From positions 1-17,902 of the forward strand of contig JBCCTX010000157.1 of the NCBI GenBank assembly GCA_039197765.1: a stretch of 17,902 bases of DNA, read 5' to 3'. Positions 1 through 7,813 of this stretch are shown one piece after another. The notes under the pieces were generated by a model. That model ran no database searches, had not been told where the DNA came from, and was given only the letters and a program-made list of their open reading frames with translations. The DNA is from JBCCTX01 sp039197765. Its GTDB lineage: Bacteria; Bacteroidota; Bacteroidia; J057. The translations under genes were made by a program, and so were the position numbers. The number at the start of each line of letters is the position of its first letter. The first letter of the stretch is position 1.

Positions 1-70
1 GTTGGAATAGTGGATTTCTGAAGTTTGAAAGTATCCAGAAGAATCTTTTTGCCCTTCTCCTCTCCACTTC

Positions 71-793
71 CTACCTCTTCCACAACCTTCCCTTCAATAC
101 CTTCTCCATCACTACCTCCTTATAGTTCCGACTAATAGGTATTCGATGAGATTGAATACAAATCTCGTTGTCCTGAATGGTTTCTACCCTTTCAATGGCA
201 ACGATATAGGACTTATGCACCCGAATAAAACGTTGAGGGTCTAGGTTCTCTTCGACATTTTTCAAATAGAGGAGCGTAGTGTATTTGCCCTGAGTCGTGA
301 AGATATGCACATAGTTTTGCATGGCTTGAACATAGAGGATGTCGGCCACATAGATTTTCTCGTATTTGTGGTCGCATTTGATGAAGAAGGCTTCTTCGGG
401 AGGGTGAAGGGAAGCTCCTGGATGCGTATGGCGCAGGGTATGGAATTCCTTGGCCTTATTGGCTGCCTGGAAGAAGCGGTTGAAGGTAATGGGTTTCAGG
501 AGGTAATCGAGTACCTTGAGCTCGTACCCTTCCAAGGCATAGCTGGGGAAAGCCGTGGTAAGAATCACCATAGGGGGGGGCGAGGTGGATTTGAGGTAAT
601 CGATCCCATTCATCCGCGGCATCTGGATATCCAAAAAGAGTAAATCTACAGGCGTCTTATCCAGTATTTGGCCAAGCTCCAACGGATTGCTAGCACTTCC
701 CACCCAGTTCAGGAAGTCGATCTCTCGTACATAATTGGCGATACATTCCCTCGCCAGGGGCTCATCGTCTACTGCCATGCAATGGATTCGCAT
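71..793 (-). CDS. LytTR-family two-component response regulator
   Basis: A 240-residue DNA-binding response regulator of the AlgR/LytR class. The receiver domain (about 1-120) has the acidic pair D9-D10 in VDDEP, the phosphoacceptor D55 in LFLDIQMP, T79/T80 and K100 in LLKPI, so every residue needed for phosphotransfer is present. The LytTR DNA-binding domain spans about 135-235 (YVQAMQNYVHIF, RFIRVHKSYIV and ISRNYKEVV are typical). The length is normal for the family. It follows the histidine kinase gene on the same strand after only 6 nt, so the two are almost certainly co-transcribed and cognate. It should receive phosphate from that kinase and bind promoter repeats in the cytoplasm. Which promoters it controls cannot be read from the sequence. 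The divergent operon starting at 2168 is one candidate target (inference). Confidence 0.95.
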   Translation of the reverse strand: MRIHCMAVDDEPLARECIANYVREIDFLNWVGSASNPLELGQILDKTPVDLLFLDIQMPRMNGIDYLKSTSPPPMVILTTAFPSYALEGYELKVLDYLLKPITFNRFFQAANKAKEFHTLRHTHPGASLHPPEEAFFIKCDHKYEKIYVADILYVQAMQNYVHIFTTQGKYTTLLYLKNVEENLDPQRFIRVHKSYIVAIERVETIQDNEICIQSHRIPISRNYKEVVMEKVLKGRLWKR

Positions 794-799
794 ACTGTA

Positions 800-1954
800 T
801 TAGTTTACCACCAATGGAGCCTCAGAAACAGCCTCCAAGTTGAGTGCTAAGGTAATTTCAAAACGATCTGTCTGATCTACTATATCCAAGTTGTGCTTTT
901 GCGGGTAGAGTAGGTCTAAACGCCGCTGCACGTTTTTGAGTCCCAAACCACCAGCTTGAAGGATATCATGGGCGTTCTTTTCCAGCGACGACCTACTATT
1001 TCCTACATGGAAAGAGAGGATATTTTCTCTCAGGGTTAACCGAATCGTGATCCAATTGACTTGCTCTGGGGATTGGGAAACGTGCTTAAAGGCGTTTTCC
1101 ACAAAGGGCATCAAAATAAAGGGAGCAATCATCATAGACTTCGCCTCAGATGATAGGGGGGTAGGGAAATATACGGATAATTCAAAGTCGCTTTCCATTC
1201 GAAGCTCTTCCAATTCAATAAAATTTTCTAGGTATAGAAGCTCCTGATCCAGGGGAATCTGAGGAGCGTTGCATTCGTAGAGCTGGTAGCGCATCAAATG
1301 GGAAAATTTGGCCAAAGACTCGGAGGCTCTGTCAGGATTTTTATGAATAAGGACAAAGATGGAATTGATGGTATTGAAGAGAAAATGGGGATTGAATTGG
1401 GCTTTTAGGAACTTCAATTCTGTTTCCAATTTCTCCTTCTCAAGTATCTGGGCTCTACGTTGGGATTCCAACCAATTTTTCCCCAGCTTGATGCTCATGG
1501 CAAGGGTCATACTTGCTACTGTAGAGGGAAGGCTATTGGTCTTCACAAAATGCATAAAAGAGTTTGCAGGCATTCCGAACAGTTCTTCAAAAGGAATTCC
1601 GTTCCACCAAGCAGATACATAATACCCAGGGATAATAAGAAAAGAAGTAACGAGTATAGTGAGTAAGACACTTACCAAATATGCTGTATACTTACCTTTC
1701 TCAAGGAATTTAGGCAGTAAGTAGTACAGATTAACATACACCCCTATTGCTTGGAAAAGCACATAAAAGAGAAATTTGAAGGTATAGGGGGAAAAAAAGA
1801 TGTTATCAGCAGCTTTAAGGGGGCTCCCACTAGATATAGACCACCAAACATAGTGGTACACAAACCAAAAGGGTATGTGATACAATTTGTAGCGATAGAG
1901 CCAAGAGAGAAAAGCTGTATATGACGACACAGAAAAGGCTTTTGATACAAACAA
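800..1954 (-). CDS. LytS-type membrane sensor histidine kinase (non-ATG start)
   Basis: A sensor kinase of about 384 residues from the His_kinase (LytS/YehU) family. The N-terminal third holds about four hydrophobic segments (roughly 26-40, 58-80, 90-110 and 142-157) with no large extracellular domain, followed by a short linker helix (160-185). The phosphoacceptor is H190 in QFNPHFLFNTIN. The HATPase domain has its N-box around N287 (PFVENAFKH) and a glycine box at about 335-341 (GGLGLKN). The reading frame opens after a TAG at 1958-1960. The first possible starts are TTG (1954) and GTG (1930), and no in-frame ATG occurs until residue 128, inside the membrane region. The true start is therefore non-ATG, most likely one of these two. 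It lies 6 nt upstream of the LytTR regulator and forms a two-component operon with it. Confidence 0.93.
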   Translation of the reverse strand: MFVSKAFSVSSYTAFLSWLYRYKLYHIPFWFVYHYVWWSISSGSPLKAADNIFFSPYTFKFLFYVLFQAIGVYVNLYYLLPKFLEKGKYTAYLVSVLLTILVTSFLIIPGYYVSAWWNGIPFEELFGMPANSFMHFVKTNSLPSTVASMTLAMSIKLGKNWLESQRRAQILEKEKLETELKFLKAQFNPHFLFNTINSIFVLIHKNPDRASESLAKFSHLMRYQLYECNAPQIPLDQELLYLENFIELEELRMESDFELSVYFPTPLSSEAKSMMIAPFILMPFVENAFKHVSQSPEQVNWITIRLTLRENILSFHVGNSRSSLEKNAHDILQAGGLGLKNVQRRLDLLYPQKHNLDIVDQTDRFEITLALNLEAVSEAPLVVN

Positions 1955-2167
1955 GCCCTAAAATTTACACAAATCTTCTCTCAATTGATACCTGCACATA
2001 TGAGTTACCTTTCTTACTTGCCGAACGACTGGTATGAGGTGACAACAGGTATTATTCCTTCCCCCTTTTCTAACATATCCCTATTAGCAAGGTATTCCTG
2101 CCACTTGTCAAAGTCTTCTGCATACCAAGGAGTAATGCCTTTTATTTACCTCAAAAAACAACGGAAT

Positions 2168-3124
2168 ATGTACACGCACTTTGAGCATATAAGATCTCCT
2201 TTGAAATTATCCGCATTTTACTTAGCAGTTGCGGCCTTTCTCCTAGGCCTATCTTTTCAAGGCCAGGCACAAATCCCGAGCAGTACCCTGAAAGAAATCG
2301 AGACCCGATTAGAGGCGTTCAACCAATTAAAGATTGATGCTGCCCGCAGTCAGTCTTTTGAGATAATACAGCATCTATATCAATCGGATGCGCTTTTGTA
2401 TGCCGAGTACCATCCGTTGATTGAAGGAGTTTCCAAAATTCGGCAATATTATACCACAATCTATTCCCGTAAGGAGTTGCAAGACTACAGCCGGACTATA
2501 CATGAGATCATCCCCTTTGAGGATAGGGTCATTGAGATAGGATTCTTTCGCAAAGTGTTTTCGGATGGAGGGGTACACCGAGGAAAGTTTATGCATATAT
2601 GGGTGATAGGGGATAATGGAGATTTTCGCCTTCGGGCAGAAGTTTTTGGCTACCACCATCAAATTGAAGATCCCTCTGCCCTTGTGGTTGAATCCCTCAA
2701 AGATACAAGTACACCCCTTTCTCCACGAGAAGGAGTTCTTATCCCTCAGGAACTGCAAGCACGTATTAGGCGAAACGAAGGTGCCGTTATTGCGAGAAAG
2801 CCAGAAAGATCTGCCGCCCTATACACAGAAGATGGAGGGTATTTCCCGTTTGCAGATACCCTGAAGTTGGGCCGCGAAAATTTGCTAAAACACTACCAAG
2901 CCTATTACCGAAATCCTGCAACAATAGACTCAATCCGAGTTTGGGCCTATGACTATGATGAGGTTGCGGATGGCTATATCCGATACACTAAATTTTATGT
3001 GGATTGGACTGTTCCTAACTATTCTGGGAACACCCAGGGAGGGGGCATTGCTTATATGCGTAGGGAAAAAGATGGTTCTCTGAAAACGCATCGGCAGGTG
3101 GGTACACATATCCACCAGGAATAG
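2168..3124 (+). CDS. exported protein with two NTF2/SnoaL-like domains (paralogue 1)
   Basis: A predicted 318-residue exported protein. I chose the ATG at 2168 because it begins a good signal peptide (hydrophobic core about 14-30, cleavage near QGQAQ at 35). The frame stays open upstream to 1985, but that extension looks like intergenic DNA. The mature part appears to hold two NTF2-like (SnoaL/DUF4440-type) alpha+beta cone domains, about 45-180 and 195-318. Each begins with a helix and a segment of the form LYxxDA or LYTEDGGYFPF, then a GVSKIRQYY- or GRENLLKHY-like helix, then beta strands. This fold binds small molecules or serves as a scaffold in known families, and no catalytic set can be assigned here. 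It is the first gene of an apparent operon, with the related next gene 33 nt downstream. It is divergent from the kinase, 213 nt away. Function unknown. Confidence 0.82.
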   Translation: MYTHFEHIRSPLKLSAFYLAVAAFLLGLSFQGQAQIPSSTLKEIETRLEAFNQLKIDAARSQSFEIIQHLYQSDALLYAEYHPLIEGVSKIRQYYTTIYSRKELQDYSRTIHEIIPFEDRVIEIGFFRKVFSDGGVHRGKFMHIWVIGDNGDFRLRAEVFGYHHQIEDPSALVVESLKDTSTPLSPREGVLIPQELQARIRRNEGAVIARKPERSAALYTEDGGYFPFADTLKLGRENLLKHYQAYYRNPATIDSIRVWAYDYDEVADGYIRYTKFYVDWTVPNYSGNTQGGGIAYMRREKDGSLKTHRQVGTHIHQE

Positions 3125-3157
3125 GAGCGTAATTTTCCACACTCAAATATATCTGTG

Positions 3158-4081
3158 ATGAAAAGAATTACATGGATTTTCCTCCTTTCTATAGGGCTAT
3201 ATCCCTTGTATGCGCAAATGGAAAAGGAGCCAAAAGAAGAATGGATAGAGCCTTTTCTAGAAAACTATAATCAAACCTACACAGACGCATTTGAAACGGG
3301 AAATTTAGAATTACTCGTCCAGTACCTCAGAGAAGACCTTTATTTCATGCCCTCCTTTCAAAAGGCTGCTCTAAAAAAGGAACATGTAAGGGCTTACTAC
3401 CAGGCTTTTTTTGAGCGATTCGAAGTACGGGCATGTGAAAGAGAGATACTCGAAATAGTAGATTTGGGAGCGAAAGTACTTGAATTGGGATCTGTAAGTT
3501 GGGAACTCTCTGAAGGGGTAGGAAACGACACTTTACATGGGAAGTACCTTAATGTTTGGGAAAAAGGCTCTAATCAAGCCTTACAATTGGTCGCTGCAGG
3601 CTGGAACTACAACCACTTCGTTGACTTCGCCGATAGATTGCGCTTTCGCACAGTTCCTACCATACACCTAGCGCTGGCGTCCCATGTACCGATTGATAAT
3701 CCTATTAGCTTTGATTTAGCTGCCTTAAATGCCTTGTCTGAGAAAACCATAAGCCAAGGTAATGCGGAAGTTTGGGCACAGATGTATTCGGATGATGGAA
3801 TGTTTATCTACAGTTTTAACCCCTTCTACCAAGGACGCAAAGCCTTAGATGATTTTCTACAAAAGCATGTACAAGAATTACCGGTATTTGAACACCTGGA
3901 TATTCGGACCTTTGCGATTGATAACCTAGAAAATGGATATGTGATTGAGTATGCCACACATGTGGCAAATTGGCGGAATGGGAAGGACTCTGGGGTGAGC
4001 ACAGGTAAAGGAATCCGAGTATTGCGAAGGGAGCCATCGGGATCCTTAAAAGTATTTCGGCACATATCTATGTACGATTGA
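3158..4081 (+). CDS. exported protein with two NTF2/SnoaL-like domains (paralogue 2)
   Basis: A predicted 307-residue exported protein. The frame extends one codon further to a GTG at 3155, but the ATG at 3158 is preferred. The signal peptide is MKRITWIFLLSIGLYPLYAQ, with cleavage after about residue 20. As in the preceding gene, two NTF2-like units follow: about 32-165 (with KEHVRAYYQAFF and GKYLNVWEKG) and 180-307 (with YSDDGMFIYSFNPFYQGRKALDDFL). The C-terminal signature GKGIRVLRREPSGSLKVFRH parallels GGGIAYMRREKDGSLKTHRQ in the first gene, so the two look like a diverged tandem duplication. The next gene begins 12 nt downstream, so an operon is likely. The biochemical role is unknown. The NTF2 fold is used by isomerases, dehydratases and non-catalytic scaffolds alike. 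Confidence 0.82.
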   Translation: MKRITWIFLLSIGLYPLYAQMEKEPKEEWIEPFLENYNQTYTDAFETGNLELLVQYLREDLYFMPSFQKAALKKEHVRAYYQAFFERFEVRACEREILEIVDLGAKVLELGSVSWELSEGVGNDTLHGKYLNVWEKGSNQALQLVAAGWNYNHFVDFADRLRFRTVPTIHLALASHVPIDNPISFDLAALNALSEKTISQGNAEVWAQMYSDDGMFIYSFNPFYQGRKALDDFLQKHVQELPVFEHLDIRTFAIDNLENGYVIEYATHVANWRNGKDSGVSTGKGIRVLRREPSGSLKVFRHISMYD

Positions 4082-4093
4082 GACCTTGAGCAA

Positions 4094-4924
4094 ATGAACT
4101 TTACAATGATTTTAGACTTGAAATACTGGGTGGTAAGTATCATTTTTTTCTGTTTTAGCAGTGCCTTTGGACAGGAGGTATTGCTTACCTTTCAGGTAGA
4201 TATGCGCACAACAGGACTTCTTGGGAATGATTCGCCGATAGATGTAGGGCTTAGGGGGAATATCCAGCCGCTTTCTTGGGTAAAAGGAATCCCGCTCACA
4301 GATGAAGATAAAGATGGTATTTATACCGCTACAGTTGCCTTTGAGCGGGAGGGTTCTCATGAAGTATATTTCAAGTATGTCCTCAACCAAATAGAGTGGG
4401 AGTCAGGAGATGCTCGCGTAGTTCAGGTAGAGGAGCAAGCTGAACCTTCTGTCCACACCTTTCGATATATTCTGCGGCCACCTAATCCATTTGCTAGATT
4501 TTTGGGAGAGTGGACCTTAAAAAATGACGAATGGTATCAAAGTGAAGACGGGAATATCGATACGATCTTGATTCCCAACCATTACACCAAGATCACACAG
4601 GTGAATACGGACTGTAGCATCCTCCAGGAAGTATCTGCCAGCTCCGCAAAGGGCCATATACTCTGGGTATACAATCACAGCGAAAAGGTAGTAGAACACA
4701 TTTCTAGTTTTTATCCCTTTAGGTGTGGGAAAGGAGAGGGAAGGGTTGATGAAAAAGGTGATGTTCACTTGAAAATTGAATTTGAGGGAGAACCGCCTGG
4801 AACCTATAGGATGTATACCTACACCTGGATTTCAGATGACATGTATGAGCTGAAATCTCGCCAATACGATCGGGAAGGAAGGCCTACTGGGAGTTACTAT
4901 GGAGGGGTTTTTGTTAGGCAGTGA
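4094..4924 (+). CDS. exported protein: CBM-like beta-sandwich plus lipocalin-like barrel
   Basis: A 276-residue predicted secreted or periplasmic protein. The start is ATG 4094 or, equally plausibly, ATG 4106. The hydrophobic signal core is about 10-25, ending at SSAFGQ. Residues about 27-130 resemble a starch-binding/E-set (CBM20- or CBM48-like) beta-sandwich: FQVDMRTTG, GLRGNIQPLSW, LTDEDKDGIYTATVAF and HEVYFKYVLN are the kind of pattern found in such domains. Residues about 134-276 begin FLGEWTLKNDEWY and end RQYDREGRPTGSYYGGVFVRQ, which recalls DUF1579-like calycin barrels (GEW...W). The assignments are by eye and moderate. The gene is third in the operon with the two NTF2-like genes, which suggests that a ligand- or glycan-binding protein works with them (inference). 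No catalytic residues are evident. Confidence 0.75.
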   Translation: MNFTMILDLKYWVVSIIFFCFSSAFGQEVLLTFQVDMRTTGLLGNDSPIDVGLRGNIQPLSWVKGIPLTDEDKDGIYTATVAFEREGSHEVYFKYVLNQIEWESGDARVVQVEEQAEPSVHTFRYILRPPNPFARFLGEWTLKNDEWYQSEDGNIDTILIPNHYTKITQVNTDCSILQEVSASSAKGHILWVYNHSEKVVEHISSFYPFRCGKGEGRVDEKGDVHLKIEFEGEPPGTYRMYTYTWISDDMYELKSRQYDREGRPTGSYYGGVFVRQ

Positions 4925-4952
4925 GTGAGCATCTCTTAAAACGGGCTTACTC

Positions 4953-4964
4953 AATTGGCCAATT
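4953..4964. repeat. 12-bp perfect palindrome between convergent genes
   Basis: AATTGGCCAATT is self-complementary and lies in the 42-bp gap between two convergent stop codons (4924 and 4967). It is flanked by an imperfect longer inverted repeat, GTGAGTGA at 4921-4928 against TTACTCAC at 4963-4970, which overlaps both stop codons. The arrangement could act as a bidirectional transcription end, but it lacks a classical GC-stem with a U-tract, so a terminator role is only a guess. Confidence 0.35.
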
Positions 4965-4966
4965 AC

Positions 4967-5497
4967 TCACGCCTCAACGATTTCAACTAGAACCACAAAA
5001 TACGGAACCTTGTTGCGGTCCATCTCTAAGTGACTCACACCAGCTTCGTCCTCGTATTCATGCATTCCATACATGGAGATAATAGCGCTGTTGTTGGGGT
5101 TTGCAGCCTTGATAACTTCGTGGTTGAAACTTCCATATTGCCCCCCATTCTCCCAGCCGCAGCACACCCATTTCAAAGCTCCCATTCCATAGGTTTCTAC
5201 AAGAAATTCCTCTACTTCCCAGCTGGCTTGCCCTGATACGTGATAGGTAGCTGTAAGCACAGTTTGGGAAAGGGGCTCTCCAAGGGTACAATTTACAAAA
5301 TTTAGGGCTGGAGGCTTTTCTGCATATTCTTCAAGGATATCTCCACAGGGAATTGGAGTCGTCGCATTGGTAGGCTGATGAATATTCGGATTCTCCCTAG
5401 AAAAGGCTTCCATTTTCCTCTTTTCTAGGGATGAATGAAAAGGGTCTGGAGTAAAAAAGAGAATTAAAGAAAGGGGGATAATTATCTGGTAGTACAT
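4967..5497 (-). CDS. small exported cysteine-containing protein of unknown function
   Basis: A 176-residue protein with a hydrophobic N-terminus (about 3-16, IIIPLSLILFF) that is probably a signal peptide or signal anchor. The conserved-looking part runs from about 50 to 176: PCGDILEEYAEKPPALNFVNC, then a V-E-L helix, then GMGALKWVCCGWENGGQYG, and a hydrophobic C-terminal strand PYFVVLVEIVEA. Four cysteines (C51, C70, C112, C113) could form two disulfides in the periplasm. The CGD...KPxxLxF...C...CCGWE layout recalls, from memory, a DUF4952-like family, but I could not check this. It is the last gene of the minus-strand run and lies 27 nt after the discoidin lipoprotein. No function can be assigned. 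Confidence 0.75.
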   Translation of the reverse strand: MYYQIIIPLSLILFFTPDPFHSSLEKRKMEAFSRENPNIHQPTNATTPIPCGDILEEYAEKPPALNFVNCTLGEPLSQTVLTATYHVSGQASWEVEEFLVETYGMGALKWVCCGWENGGQYGSFNHEVIKAANPNNSAIISMYGMHEYEDEAGVSHLEMDRNKVPYFVVLVEIVEA

Positions 5498-5524
5498 ATA
5501 GGTTTGTTATTCCATCTCAAATTA

Positions 5525-7747
5525 CTAAGTCTTAATTCCTAACCAAATGCCTAGGGAGTTTCCTAAAAGAAGGCTACCCTTTGTAGGTACGTTTGATTCT
5601 GTAAAGCACTCTGTTTGAGGTCCATATACCTCCACGTTCTTTAACCCATAGTTGAATAAGGTAGAGCGCTGTAGGTTGATCCGAACAAAGCGTCCTACCA
5701 CGTCTCGAAGTTGATCCACAACTACAATTCCCCCTTTTCCCTGAGAGGTTTCATACACAACTTCCCAGTTTTCTGCATCACTCGATACTTGTATTTGGTA
5801 ATCTGTTGCATGGGCAAACAGAACCCAGGAGAACTTAAGTCCAGTTATTCGTTTTTCTGTCAGCAAGTCAATTTCAATCCACTCCTCCTGTCGCTGGCGT
5901 GACAGGTTCTGTGAAGACCAGGCAGATTCATAGTCAGCATCATTGGCGTGGGAAATGGCAAATTTTTCGGTATTTCCCTTGGTAGAAGAAGCCCGAATGG
6001 GGAGATTCAGCGACTCACTCAAACCGATTTCGGGACGATCGTGGATCCAAATAGGTATGTCTGTTACATGGAAATCATCTCCCAAGGCTTCAAATGCTTC
6101 TTTTGTCAAAATGTGTAGTCGAGGAAGATAACAACCCAAATATCCCTTATGCCAGTTTTGGTTGATCAAGGTAGAATCATAAGTGGGCGAAGCCAAATTC
6201 CCCGTCGACCAGGGCAAACTGGGTGCCGTAGGGGATTGGCTAAAGTTCCAGGAAGTCCCTAAGGTGACGGTTCTTATAATGAACCCCAAATCCATCGTAG
6301 GTCCCCAGTCCACCCAACTGACCCTATGTTCAGGTAGGGCATTAACTGGTCTATCTTCCTGCCTAGAAAATGCGAGGATATAGTTGCGACTTTCGTCCAA
6401 AATTACTTGATCATCCATGATCCCAGTAACTGCAGATCCTGGAGCCTCAAAGAAGGGGTCATTGTCATAGCCTATCAGGGACCAATACCTACATTGGGCA
6501 TCTTCCAGGGTAGCCATGCCTGATCGGGTATCTGGAAAGGTAGGAAGCTTACCCGTGAATACAGCTACCTCTCCTTCATCTAGGCGAACGAATTTCCCTA
6601 AGTAACTGGTATAATTATTTACGGTTGCATGGGCTTCGTAATTTCTAGGGGGGGTAGCAAACTGACTCCTACCTGTAGCCCCTAAGTCAACCGCCCTGAT
6701 TTTTTCCATCGTATCTGGGTGTAACCATCCATTTACTTGAGAAACTCCCACAAGGATATTCATAAGGACCCCATAAGACTTTTGCCATCCCAAATCTGGG
6801 CTTATGTTTTTGTTGGCAGAGGTTTTGGATTTTTGTGCAGGGACTGTTTTATCTACCCGATCCTTCAAAGAGTTGAAATTGGCCTTTACAAAGTAGGTTC
6901 TTCCATCTGGTAATTCGTAGTACACCCGTGGAGGGGCTACATCACCTAAGGGATCTGGCCCATCAGGAGCATAGATCCTCACCCAAAGGGAACCCATCCG
7001 CCAAGCACCTGTTCCAGGGGTTATTCCTCCGAAGCCTCCTGCTATTCCCCAAGGGCCTTGGTATTGTAGTAAGCCTCCGTATCGTTCATTACCTGCATAC
7101 CGGTAGGGAGGAGCGAAATTTCCCCCACTCAAGCTTACGGGATTTCCTATAGAGAGATTAAATACAACGTGGAAGGATCGTTGGCTTGCATTGCGGTCTG
7201 TACCCATTCTAAAGGGATTCACATGTCCCGGTAAGGGGTCAATATCTACATCGGCAATACTTACTTCGGCTGGACCAAAGGCTCGGTCATAGTTGTATTC
7301 CTCTCCAGATAGGGGAGGAGTCATCTGCAAGCTGAAAAACCTGCAATGAGGAAATGCTCCTTCTACATGAAGTTTGCTCCCAAACGGAGCTAAGGCTGGG
7401 CCCAGTAAGAGGTAAGTTACATTTGGGTCGGGAAGGCTATTATATAGACTGTCTGTATCAATTGCCTTGGCATATCGCCAGACCCAAGTGTCCTCAAAGC
7501 TAGCACTGTCTGGATGGATCAATTCAAAAGATTCTGCATCTACTACTCCATCCGGGATTAGCGAATCGGGAATTTGCGGGGGATTGATCTGCTCTAACCA
7601 CCCAATGATATAGGCCTCTAAATCAACCGAAATTTGAGTTGCTTCCTCGCGAATTTCAGCAGCTGCTTTATAGGGATAAGGATTGGGTTTGGGAATACAA
7701 CTCGTAAGGAAAGAGGCTAAGCAAATGACTAAGGAAGAGTATTTCAT
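5525..7747 (-). CDS. large lipoprotein with C-terminal discoidin (F5/8 type C) domain
   Basis: A 740-residue surface or periplasmic lipoprotein. The N-terminus has a lipobox, LTSC, with the lipidated cysteine at C17. Residues about 584-710 read as a discoidin/F5-8 type C (CBM32-like) domain: ISHANDADYESAWSS, EEWIEIDLLTEKRITGLKFSW, YQIQVSSDAENWEVVYE, and GRFVRINLQRS...LKNVEVYG. Such domains bind glycans or other surface ligands. The large middle part (about 85-560) is unassigned. It contains DPNVTYLLLGPAL, FFSLQMTPP and GSLWVRIYAPDG...LPDGRTYFV, loosely recalling DUF1214/DUF1254-type beta proteins. The 30-residue tail after the discoidin domain ends in the hydrophobic GSLLLGNSLGIWLGIKT. The gene is 66 nt downstream of the Crp-type regulator and 27 nt upstream of the small cysteine protein. 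A carbohydrate-associated role fits the neighbourhood but is inferred. Confidence 0.88.
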   Translation of the reverse strand: MKYSSLVICLASFLTSCIPKPNPYPYKAAAEIREEATQISVDLEAYIIGWLEQINPPQIPDSLIPDGVVDAESFELIHPDSASFEDTWVWRYAKAIDTDSLYNSLPDPNVTYLLLGPALAPFGSKLHVEGAFPHCRFFSLQMTPPLSGEEYNYDRAFGPAEVSIADVDIDPLPGHVNPFRMGTDRNASQRSFHVVFNLSIGNPVSLSGGNFAPPYRYAGNERYGGLLQYQGPWGIAGGFGGITPGTGAWRMGSLWVRIYAPDGPDPLGDVAPPRVYYELPDGRTYFVKANFNSLKDRVDKTVPAQKSKTSANKNISPDLGWQKSYGVLMNILVGVSQVNGWLHPDTMEKIRAVDLGATGRSQFATPPRNYEAHATVNNYTSYLGKFVRLDEGEVAVFTGKLPTFPDTRSGMATLEDAQCRYWSLIGYDNDPFFEAPGSAVTGIMDDQVILDESRNYILAFSRQEDRPVNALPEHRVSWVDWGPTMDLGFIIRTVTLGTSWNFSQSPTAPSLPWSTGNLASPTYDSTLINQNWHKGYLGCYLPRLHILTKEAFEALGDDFHVTDIPIWIHDRPEIGLSESLNLPIRASSTKGNTEKFAISHANDADYESAWSSQNLSRQRQEEWIEIDLLTEKRITGLKFSWVLFAHATDYQIQVSSDAENWEVVYETSQGKGGIVVVDQLRDVVGRFVRINLQRSTLFNYGLKNVEVYGPQTECFTESNVPTKGSLLLGNSLGIWLGIKT

Positions 7748-7776
7748 GATCTTTTAGTAGGATTTTACCAAAGATC
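7748..7776. repeat. 7-bp inverted repeat directly upstream of the lipoprotein start
   Basis: GATCTTT (7748-7754) and AAAGATC (7770-7776) are perfect inverted repeats 15 nt apart. They lie between the Crp-type regulator gene and the discoidin lipoprotein and abut its ATG (7745-7747). The element could be an operator, or an mRNA hairpin controlling translation initiation. The sequence alone does not decide. Confidence 0.35.
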
Positions 7777-7813
7777 GAGCCTTCTAGCCTGATATACGAT
7801 TGATATTTGTCAA

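Noticed and set aside
1..70. Left-edge sequence before the regulator stop
   Set aside because: Only 70 bases with no clear gene end or terminator. Nothing can be supported there.
2003..2010. TACCTTTC as a Bacteroidota -7 promoter element for the NTF2 operon
   Set aside because: It differs from TAnnTTTG at the last base, and the -33 match is weak, so it is not called as a promoter.
1985..2167. 61-codon upstream extension of the first NTF2-like gene
   Set aside because: The extension lacks signal-peptide character and would place a hydrophilic stretch ahead of a clear signal peptide. The ATG at 2168 fits export, so the extension is treated as intergenic DNA.
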